64,000 nucleotides of DNA from Harmothoe impar (lineage: Eukaryota > Annelida > Polychaeta > Phyllodocida > Polynoidae). This document shows positions 57,263 to 64,000 of this stretch, one piece after another. A model generated the notes under the pieces. That model did not search any database. It saw only the letters and a list, made by a program, of their open reading frames with translations, and was not told the DNA's origin. The number at the start of each line of letters is the position of its first letter. Within the stretch, counting starts at the first letter, position 1. A program made the position numbers and the translations under genes. The stretch is taken from NCBI GenBank assembly GCA_947462335.1, contig OX381720.1, forward strand, positions 45,292,654-45,356,653, read 5' to 3'.

Positions 57263-59737
57263 TCATATCTCTAAAGGACTCGTTGTCACACCGTCAGAAT
57301 GCACGCGACGCTTATAATACAAGTAGCGCACGCCGTCTTTCTCTATGGTGTAGGTGACCATTTTGTTTTGCACCACTTTGAAATTTCTATTTACAGCAAT
57401 GAGAGTTTTTCGTTGGCGAAGAACATCCAAGAAGTCGTCTGGTTCCTTAGGGTTTTGTTTCTTCTGTACGCCTTTTGCACTCCATTTTTTGGATTTTCTT
57501 TCACCGGTGTCGCTGACTCGATCGTAGCAAATGTAAGTCTTAGGGTTGAGACTTAGGATCCCGTCACCTTCCCACTCCGCTTTCATAAGCCCCGAAGTTC
57601 TCAGATCGTGAAGGTACCGTCTCTCACAACATCCGCCGGGCGGCGGACACCATTCTCGCACTCTTTCCGTTTTTGTCTTCACGAAAAGCTCTAAGTGATC
57701 GTCGCACACCGCTGTCGGAAGCCACTTTCGTTTCTCTCTGAAGTACGTCTCTCTCAGGCGAGGTTTGACTAGGTCATCCAACGTGTCACCGCTGAGAGCC
57801 ATGTAAAGACTGTCGGTGTCCATTTGACAAAGGGCATAATCGCGCCGATCGACGAATCTATCCAAGAAGTCGTATGTGAACTCTAACATTTTCAACTTCG
57901 CGTACTGGTATACCATGAACCCTATTTGAATAGGGAGGTTGTTCTTGACTGTTTTCGGTTGTAGTTCGACTTCAAACAGATCGGAACTCAACTCGGACGC
58001 CTTTTTGAAGCGCCACGAATTGGCCAATAGTTCGAACTTCCGACTGTCAGTGTATCTCACCGCCGTGTGTTTTTCTTTGTTGCAGATTGTTTTACCGTAC
58101 GTAGCGTTTCCCATTAACTTGTAACAGTCTGACAGAATTTTCTCGTTCTCGTTCACGTCGCCACGTCTTCGCGCCGCCGTTACTTCGTCCGCGAAACCGG
58201 CAAAGGAGCGTTTAGGTAGGTATTCTACGACCAGCTGCACTTTGGTGACTATCAAACCGTGCTCTAAATACCACTTGAGAAGCGGCGTTCCCAAGAGAAT
58301 ATTTTTTCCGTGGTAACTCCCTATCAGACATCTCTGAGGCGTGTTCAACAGCTTTTCTTCCTGCGCAAAGTCTGACATGTGAGATCCTATGTCCGATTTT
58401 GAAACGGTCGCGTTCTTGAAAACGGGGGTCATTTCTTCGAAGTAGTCTCGTAGGTGAGGCGGCGTAGTGATGTCCACTTGAACTAAACCGAACATTTTCT
58501 CCTCTTTCACAGCGGAAAGGATGTCGCTCTCGCTCATTGCGTTTCGAGACACTTTCAAAGCGTCAACCTTCCAGCGTTGTTGGGAGACCTTAACCCGCTC
58601 ATCTCGACGCTTCATCTCTCGCCATTCGCACTCCCACACGACGACCAGCTTGTGACCTAGCGCTTTCAAGTAAGCGCTTACTCTAGTCGTTCTGTCGCGT
58701 CTCTCCTCTCTCAGTGAAGCGCACTGATATCGGTGCGACGGTATGCACTCGTGAGCGTGGAACCAACACCCGTGAAACTGGAAAACCGTATTAGAGGCCG
58801 CGTGAAACCCGTCCACGCGAATTCTCCGACAGCCTACAACCATCTCGCCGCCGTTCAAAGCGTGGCGCAGTTTCACGTCGCGGTCGTGCTCTACGAAGCG
58901 TAACCACTCCAAAGCGCTGTGAGAGTTTCTTTGCCTAATTTCGGGCTTGAACACGGTCTCAGGCCGTCTCACCGCGTAATAGCCCGTGCAGTGCGCTGCG
59001 CTCATGCAGCGCAAGTACAGAGAGTTAGCGTCTAGTCCTAGGATGTGTTGGCACGGTCTCGCTTCTTCGCCGTACTTGTGCTCCCTTATCCGCGTGGTGC
59101 CCTTCTCGTGAAATCTATGGAAGATGATGGAAGGACCGCCGACAAGATTTTCTTTGATCAGAGCGTGGAGGACGGCGTCGAACTGGGGGAACGTTGTGAA
59201 CGCGTCTTCTAGGTTTTGGAAGAGGAACCGTAAAGTCAAACCGGCGAGAGAAACTCCGTCTTTCAACATGTCAATGCCACGATCTTGGAAAAATTTAGCG
59301 TGATTTTTCAGAGCTTCTATGAAAGGTTTGACGTCTTTGTTGTTGTAGTGGATCAAGTAATCTTCCATAGTTTGCATCTTCTCGTCGGACCAAACTTTCT
59401 GACATGCGGCGTAGTCGGATTCGGACATTTTGACGCCCGTCAGCTCGCTGTCAAAAGCCGATCTCGGTGGCAGCGTTCTGTTTGCCAGTTTCCTGGTAGA
59501 CGTCATCCATTCGTAAGGAAAGTGACCTTTCTCTTCGTTCCTGGTGAAAGCTCGCAAATAGGTCGCGTAGTTGTAACCGGGTGCCAAATAGTTGACTACG
59601 TCCAAGAAAACCGTGTGCTGTGTGTAAACCGCCAAGTATTGATTGCTTCTCTTTATGACGCTGAATTCTTGCCCAGTGGGCACAGCAACACTTAATAAGT
59701 GACTAATAAGCTCTCCAATGAAGTGCTTATTATCCAT
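57263..59737 (-). CDS. Family-B DNA polymerase of Polinton type, C-terminal (palm/fingers/thumb) part
   Basis: 824 codons; genuine polymerase sequence begins near residue 23 (about 59671), and the first ~22 residues come from the nested transposon. A late exonuclease-like segment lies at about 40-56 (HTVFLDVVNYLAPG). Motif A-like GLDANSLYL is at 234-242. An insert with FHGCWFHAHEC at 321-331 resembles the His/Cys segment common in these mobile-element polymerases. Motif B KLMGNATYGK is at 540-549, and motif C MDTDS with both metal-binding Asp at 639-643. KWSAKGVQKKQ at 751-761 is a KxxKG-type thumb-side motif. All polymerase catalytic residues look present. The protein would replicate the element by protein priming. 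The exonuclease part is on the separate segment at 61763-63526. Confidence 0.9.
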   Translation of the reverse strand: MDNKHFIGELISHLLSVAVPTGQEFSVIKRSNQYLAVYTQHTVFLDVVNYLAPGYNYATYLRAFTRNEEKGHFPYEWMTSTRKLANRTLPPRSAFDSELTGVKMSESDYAACQKVWSDEKMQTMEDYLIHYNNKDVKPFIEALKNHAKFFQDRGIDMLKDGVSLAGLTLRFLFQNLEDAFTTFPQFDAVLHALIKENLVGGPSIIFHRFHEKGTTRIREHKYGEEARPCQHILGLDANSLYLRCMSAAHCTGYYAVRRPETVFKPEIRQRNSHSALEWLRFVEHDRDVKLRHALNGGEMVVGCRRIRVDGFHAASNTVFQFHGCWFHAHECIPSHRYQCASLREERRDRTTRVSAYLKALGHKLVVVWECEWREMKRRDERVKVSQQRWKVDALKVSRNAMSESDILSAVKEEKMFGLVQVDITTPPHLRDYFEEMTPVFKNATVSKSDIGSHMSDFAQEEKLLNTPQRCLIGSYHGKNILLGTPLLKWYLEHGLIVTKVQLVVEYLPKRSFAGFADEVTAARRRGDVNENEKILSDCYKLMGNATYGKTICNKEKHTAVRYTDSRKFELLANSWRFKKASELSSDLFEVELQPKTVKNNLPIQIGFMVYQYAKLKMLEFTYDFLDRFVDRRDYALCQMDTDSLYMALSGDTLDDLVKPRLRETYFREKRKWLPTAVCDDHLELFVKTKTERVREWCPPPGGCCERRYLHDLRTSGLMKAEWEGDGILSLNPKTYICYDRVSDTGERKSKKWSAKGVQKKQNPKEPDDFLDVLRQRKTLIAVNRNFKVVQNKMVTYTIEKDGVRYLYYKRRVHSDGVTTSPLEI

Positions 59738-60074
59738 CTATATTGTGGCTAGAATGTAAGAACTATTAGTCAGCTAATCTGCAGCACTTATTAAGCCCTT
59801 CAAAGCAGTGGTTATCAAGAGGTTCAATAATTCAGCTAATAAGGGCAACAAAAGTCAAATTTATTCAAAGATTATAATTGTGACACTACCGCACTACTAT
59901 AAAGCAGCACTTATAAGCACTTCAAAGCAGTGATTAGTAATAAGCTGAAGTGTGCCACTATTTAAAAAGGAATTCCACTGAAACTTTCTGCTGTTTATTC
60001 AGGCATATAACATTCATAAGCAGCTCAGTATACATACATTGGAAATTCATGATTGTTGTACAAATTAATGTTGT

Positions 60075-60145
60075 CAATGGGAATCAAACTCCTTACCTTC
60101 AGATGTAAAGTCCAGTGTGCTATTGCATGAGCTAGTGGGGCTGAT
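60075..60145 (-). repeat. tRNA-derived SINE-like segment
   Basis: On the minus strand it reads CTAGCTCATGCAATAGCA (A-box-like) and then GGAGTTTGATTCCC (B-box-like) with tRNA spacing. No intact cloverleaf could be built by eye. Confidence 0.5.
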
Positions 60146-60879
60146 GATAAGTGGTGGTCCTAAACCTTACTGTACCCCTAGCACACCCTAGGTACATTGC
60201 AAAAGCAGCCCTTCATATATCATGCTCACACACTGGCTAAAAAGGGTTTATTTGCAGTGAGATACAAACAAAAACTGTCTTATTTGAATCTGATTGAATG
60301 AAAAACCCATTCAATTCATTTTGGAAATAGATGGGAAGTATCATTTTCTTCAGCTATGCACCCATTTTCTTTGCGTAAAGCAGAAGCAAAAGGTCCGGAT
60401 GAGTTTTTCTCCAATTCTTTTCAGTTTTATCGAACCTCTCACAATATACAGAAAAGTGGGAAAAGAAGTATTATATCAAAATTGAGTTTGTATTGACAGT
60501 GTACAAGTCATAGTCAACCATTGTGAACACATCCTAGCTCCTGACCCTGGCAAACCTGACACACCTGATAACCAACTGGTGACTGTGGTGCAATGTGCCT
60601 TGACCGTACTCACTGTCAGATAGCGTGGGATGGCTGCTGTCACAACCTTTTCTCAGAGTCTCCAGTGGTCCATTGTAGCCTTTTCCCCTCCCGGCTAGGA
60701 CCACCTTCGTCAACACTGATATCTGCTATCTTTTTACCAGTCGCAAGTGTATTATGCTTCTACGGGCTGAAGCGGATCTGTGCAAGTCTCATGGGAGACC
60801 AGGACACCGAAGGTTCACTGCAGTCTGTCTACTGACACTTACAGACGCGACTCCTGTCAGGACAACTCTTGGGAAAATT

Positions 60880-60958
60880 TGGTGCCGTGGCTCCTTCTGG
60901 GATCGCACCCAGGACCTCTCACACACAAGTCCAGCGACTTACTCATTAGGCCACCAAA
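60880..60958 (-). repeat. tRNA-derived SINE-like segment
   Basis: On the minus strand, TGGTGGCCTAATGAGTAAG (A-box-like) is followed by CTGGGTGCGATCCCAG (T-arm-like with a 5-bp stem) about 35 bases later, ending near GGAGCCAC. It is a tRNA-derived head embedded in the nested transposon, possibly a SINE inserted into it. Confidence 0.55.
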
Positions 60959-61762
60959 TCTCCTTGTAGAATCATGGTGTATTCCCCCCTCAAACAGGTA
61001 CCAGAACAGAAGACAACAAGGAGACACAAAGTATTCTCAAAGATCACACAACTTACCCTTGGGTATTAATATGTTATGACATAAAGTGGTTCTTAGACAA
61101 TACAAATACAGTCCTTATCAAGGGATGTCAATGCAGTGACTAATAAGAACTTCATTTGCGGGGCTCAATATCCATTATAAAGAAGATGGTTAATCAGTTA
61201 CTAACAAGCCCTGCTTTTGCAGCCCTGCAGAACCTCTCTAATAAGGTCTTACATGTGATGGTTATTAGACAGTGAAAAAGCAGCCCTTATCAGGGCATGT
61301 CGATTCACTGCTCAATAAGGACTTATCTTGCACTGACTGATTAGAACTTAAGTTGCAGGGCTTGATATTCATAACAAAGACAATAGTTAATCAGCTATGA
61401 ATAAGCCCTACTTTTGCAGCCCTGCATAACCCCAAATAAGGTCTTACATGTGTTGGTTATTAGACAGTGCAAAAGCAGCCTTTATCAGGGCATGTTGATG
61501 CACTGCTTAATAAGGACTAAAAATGTAGGCCTTCTTAGTTATTATGAAAACCACCATTAATAAGTCCTGTTTCTGTAGCCCTTCAGCTGTTGTAGCTAAC
61601 CAGAGCTGCATGGCCCCGCCTAATAAGGGAGGCATATGTAGCCCTGCATGTGCATCACTTATTAAAAGCTTAATATTCTGTTAATTATTGAGTACAAATA
61701 CCATGCTAAATGTTACCAACTATTGTGTGCTGCCTGAATGGATAATACGCCCTGCAAGGTCA

Positions 61763-63526
61763 TTAGCCACCAGAGCAGCTACTAATCAGTGGTGGCGTGC
61801 CCACTGGGTGGTTTCTTCGGTCTCCGGAGGCAAAGAACGAGTGAAGGCGTATTTTGATCAGGTTCAAGTCGTAACGCCCCGAGTTGAAGCCCACGACTGG
61901 AGCTTGACGGATGTATCTCAGAAGACGCTTCTTCAGTTGAACTAACGGGTGTCTGGTCTGAGCCGCAGCGAAGCCGCCTGGAGAAGGGGTGAATGTCGCC
62001 TCCTCCAGCAGGAGAGCTTCACCTATCGCCGCATCTAACTTCACTAAGGTCGGTCGGTAAAGTTCTAGCACAGCTTCCCCGATGACTTTGGCGTTCTCGT
62101 TTATGTGATTTAAAACTCGGTCCAACAAGGGGTCGGAATCTGCGTCGGATTCTCTGACGAAGCAGACGGGCCCCTCCCACCCCGGAAAGTCGGATGCGAC
62201 GCTAGCCGACAAAGGGACGTGATCCCACAGCAGGGACACGTGTTCCGTCGACGGTTCTTTGCACGGTCTGAAGAAAGCCTCGAAATCGAAGGCGATCTTG
62301 TAAGGGTAGATTCCGGAATGTCCGTCGGGGGGAAAAATGGAGAAGTCTGCTAGCGCTTCGAAAATCGTTCTCGAATTTTGGTAGATGCCACCTACGTAGC
62401 GCAACTTGACTTGTCGGCAAGAGGAAAGCTGGTTCCTGTGTCTCTTCAGCAAGAACTCGGTGGTGAACGCCGCCTTACACTTGCAACATTCGTATATGCC
62501 CGCGTAAGCGTTGAAGTCTGTGACGAGAGAGACGTGCAAACCGCCTTTCGCCGTCAGGTGTAGGTTGACTTTACCTCGGGCGGCCAGAGTTCTGGAAGGC
62601 GGTCTGATCAGAGTAACGCGTCTTCTCAACTTCCGCCCCGGCACTTGACGCGACGCGGTGTAAACCGCTATTTGTACGTCAAACAAGTTCTCTAACGCGG
62701 GTAAGTCGCGGATGTTCAGACCCGGAAAGGATTCAGGTGTGGCAGCGGGACAGAACTGACGTAACAAATCTGAAGCGCGCTTGCCGGTGTTGTATAAGTG
62801 AAAGGAAATGCAGCGGAAGATGCAGAGGTTGTCCTTGTTGGGAAAATCTAACACGCCGCTTCTCTTTCCAACTCGACCGGCCTGAGTGATCCTACCGCCT
62901 ATGGGGAATTCCCCCGGTCCCATGTAAACGCAAATGTTCAAATTGGTAGGAAAAAGAACGTGCCACTTGGTGTCAGCGTCGCAAAGTTTCCGTACTTCCT
63001 CGCAAGCGACGGTGTTTTCCATCTTTGAGAGGAGCTCTTCCAAAGTTTCTGAATTAGTTATAGTAGGGAGCGGTTGTATGAGAGTTGCGTTGTTCTGGGA
63101 GGCGTGAAAGTAGCGCAGTTTGCTCTTGTCTTCTCTGTGTTGTAAGAGTAAGCCTACCGAGAAACCCACTTTGTATCTGAATCTTTGTGTCAAGTGAATG
63201 CGACGCATAGTATCTACAGCGTCACTCAACTCGCCGGTTGGTAGCCTGAAGTTTGTTACACTCACGCGAGTCCCGTGCATCCTGACGCCCGTTTGTATCG
63301 CAGGCCAATTCGCCGTGAACGTTTCCTCCCCGTTCGGTACAGCACATATGCGCGGAGGGATGGTCACCCCGTCCAGAGATTCGCGTCGACAGGCGATCTT
63401 TCGGCAATCGCCTTCGCCGCATAGAGGGCAAAACTTAGGTACTACTCTACAATTTTCTACGTGTCTCTCGTGGTTGTACGGTCTTTTAAAAATTTTGAAA
63501 CACTTTTCGCATACGTACTGTGTCAT
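61763..63526 (-). CDS. Family-B DNA polymerase of Polinton type, N-terminal (zinc-finger and exonuclease) part
   Basis: 587 codons from an ATG at 63526; the last ~13 lie in the nested transposon. A C2H2/C2HC-type finger is at residues 6-26 (C6, C9, H22, C26), then a Cys cluster at 33-46. KDNLCIFRCISFHL at 231-244 is a motif typical of animal Polinton polymerases. A second finger is at about 347-370 (CCKCKAAF...KRHR...C). Exonuclease motif I is at 411-418 (IAFDFEAF, with D414 and E416), and motif II-like GFNSGRYDLNLIK is at 546-558. The 3'-5' exonuclease proofreads the polymerase. The frame then enters the transposon and stops. The gene is broken unless the insertion is removed from RNA, which I consider unlikely. 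Confidence 0.9.
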   Translation of the reverse strand: MTQYVCEKCFKIFKRPYNHERHVENCRVVPKFCPLCGEGDCRKIACRRESLDGVTIPPRICAVPNGEETFTANWPAIQTGVRMHGTRVSVTNFRLPTGELSDAVDTMRRIHLTQRFRYKVGFSVGLLLQHREDKSKLRYFHASQNNATLIQPLPTITNSETLEELLSKMENTVACEEVRKLCDADTKWHVLFPTNLNICVYMGPGEFPIGGRITQAGRVGKRSGVLDFPNKDNLCIFRCISFHLYNTGKRASDLLRQFCPAATPESFPGLNIRDLPALENLFDVQIAVYTASRQVPGRKLRRRVTLIRPPSRTLAARGKVNLHLTAKGGLHVSLVTDFNAYAGIYECCKCKAAFTTEFLLKRHRNQLSSCRQVKLRYVGGIYQNSRTIFEALADFSIFPPDGHSGIYPYKIAFDFEAFFRPCKEPSTEHVSLLWDHVPLSASVASDFPGWEGPVCFVRESDADSDPLLDRVLNHINENAKVIGEAVLELYRPTLVKLDAAIGEALLLEEATFTPSPGGFAAAQTRHPLVQLKKRLLRYIRQAPVVGFNSGRYDLNLIKIRLHSFFASGDRRNHPVGTPPLISSCSGG

Positions 63527-63559
63527 GTTTTTTTCACTCAGTTACCAACTACTTAGCCG

Positions 63560-63668
63560 TCTAACTATCTATCTATCTATCAATCTATCTGTCTATCTAT
63601 CTATCAATCTATTGTCTATCTATCTATCTATCTGTCTGCTGTCTGTGTATCCGTCTGTCTGTCTCATA
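63560..63668. repeat. (CTAT)n/(CTGT)n microsatellite
   Basis: Tetranucleotide CTAT runs with CTGT and CAAT variants fill the gap between the polymerase start and the PC4-like stop. It occupies the likely polymerase promoter region. Confidence 0.85.
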
Positions 63669-63718
63669 CAGCGTACGTCAAACGCTGTGTGTGTGCGCGC
63701 GTGAGCGTTGAGCGTCTC

Positions 63719-64000
63719 TCATTCCGAATCTATACCGAGATATTTGAGAATAATCTCTGTTTTGTCATCCAACTCTTTGAGCGCTCTGGCGGACAGCGTC
63801 ACCCCCTGCTGTGTGGGTTTTTTGTCAGGACCTTCGTACTTGCGCACGTGGACGAGGTTCTTACCGCTGTAGTAGCTCACAGCTGCGTACACTTCGCCCT
63901 CCTCATCCAGCACTGCGAACCAGGGGGTGTGATTAGGTCTTCCTTGCGCGGCCGCTGTGTCGCGTATGCGCACCACTGCGCGGATATCGGCGATGCGTGC
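63719..64000 (-). CDS. PC4/Sub1-like single-stranded-DNA-binding protein, partial
   Basis: The minus-strand frame is open from the window edge to a stop at 63719-63721. A GTG lies at 63976, but no ATG is present and the frame continues upstream, so the 5' end is outside. The visible 94 residues include PWFAVLDEEGEVYAAVSYYS, then GKNLVHVRKYEGPDKKP and TQQGVTLSARALKELDD. The (V/I)HVRKY...D...P...GVTL...LKEL pattern fits the C-terminal domain of the PC4/Sub1 transcription coactivator (beta strands then helix, binds ssDNA and melted promoters). In a Polinton it might act in element transcription or replication. Recognition is by pattern only. Confidence 0.5.
   Translation of the reverse strand, partial: ARIADIRAVVRIRDTAAAQGRPNHTPWFAVLDEEGEVYAAVSYYSGKNLVHVRKYEGPDKKPTQQGVTLSARALKELDDKTEIILKYLGIDSE

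Larger units (their letters stand above)
59672..61808. mobile_element. 2.14-kb nested non-autonomous DNA transposon inside the polymerase gene
   Basis: CCCAGTGGGCAC at 59672-59683 is mirrored by GTGCCCACTGGG at 61797-61808, and the following bases are also related. Reading frames on both sides are polymerase sequence right up to these ends. The interior is full of CTTATTAG/CTAATAAG motifs in both orientations. Two to three direct repeats of ~180 bp lie at about 61110-61500 (GCCCTGCTTTTGCAGCCCTG, GGTTATTAGACAGTG). It also contains two tRNA-derived segments. No transposase. A target duplication is not obvious: flanks TTCTTG and TGGTTT differ. Superfamily not assigned. Confidence 0.8.
56614..64000. 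mobile_element. Polinton/Maverick (adintovirus-like) element, left part, cut by window end
   Basis: It begins AGTAGTATAGTATGTATCGG, identical to the ends of the 9.65-kb element, and stays similar for about 100 bp. Inside are a family-B DNA polymerase of the protein-primed, Polinton type on the minus strand and a PC4-like gene on the same strand. A nested 2.1-kb transposon splits the polymerase. Integrase, ATPase, protease and capsid genes would lie beyond the window. The element sits past a Kv splice donor and its visible genes run opposite to the Kv gene. Recognition rests on the polymerase and the terminal structure; the right end and its target copy are not seen. Confidence 0.85.

Noticed and set aside
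59285..59695. 136-codon plus-strand frame
   Set aside because: Antisense shadow of the DNA polymerase.
59672..61808. Polymerase interruption as an ordinary intron
   Set aside because: The break coincides with CCCAGTGGGCAC inverted ends and transposon-like interior repeats. I see no convincing GT-AG pair at the exact junctions.
63198..63704. 168-codon plus-strand frame
   Set aside because: Antisense of the polymerase N-terminus running into the CTAT microsatellite.

Overview
This is animal nuclear DNA with very low gene density. The coding sequence belongs to families with animal or animal-mobile-element relatives. It is split by GT-AG introns and sits in a sea of inverted-repeat elements, tRNA-derived repeats and satellites. 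The mix (GT32 glycosyltransferase, Shaw-type K+ channel, Polinton-like elements, many foldback MITEs) suggests a marine invertebrate. I cannot name the species or phylum from sequence alone.

Layout. 0-7 kb: tandem tRNA-derived repeats, a GACATGG minisatellite and a TTAA-flanked foldback element (5844-6576). 7.7-9.2 kb: last exon of an unrecognised, probably disordered basic protein. 9.2-25 kb: no convincing gene; several inverted-repeat elements, then a 3-kb head-to-head array of ~373-bp units (21.4-24.4 kb). 25.0-25.5 kb: a decayed rhodopsin-type GPCR fragment on the minus strand. 26.9-28.2 kb: two small MITEs. 28.3-31.1 kb: a CATGTCCC minisatellite duplicated as a 1261-bp block. 31,558-41,207: a complete 9.65-kb element with ~645-bp terminal inverted repeats (TIRs), 5'-AGT ends and a perfect 6-bp target duplication GGCTAT. 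This is Polinton/Maverick structure without recognisable Polinton genes, carrying one unrecognised 262-287 aa ORF. 43.7-46.3 kb: a ~146-bp satellite. 48.0-49.6 kb: an intact GT32 glycosyltransferase. 55.2-56.3 kb: two exons of a Kv3/Shaw-like K+ channel tetramerisation domain. 56,614 to the window end: the left end of a second, gene-bearing Polinton-like element lying 345 bp past the splice donor of the second Kv exon, so probably intronic. It encodes a family-B DNA polymerase on the minus strand, split by a 2.1-kb nested transposon, plus a PC4-like protein cut by the window end.

How the parts relate. The two Polinton-like elements share their terminal ~100 bp, so the 9.65-kb element could be mobilised by enzymes of relatives of the second one. 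Their TIRs are dense arrays of motifs matching animal transcription-factor consensus sites: CCAAT, CACGTG E-box and ETS in both, E2F-like in the first, CRE-like in the second. Independently, two unrelated satellites carry RFX X-box palindromes in nearly every unit. These regulatory-looking repeats are the most interesting part of the window. All functional readings of them are inference from motif matching by eye.
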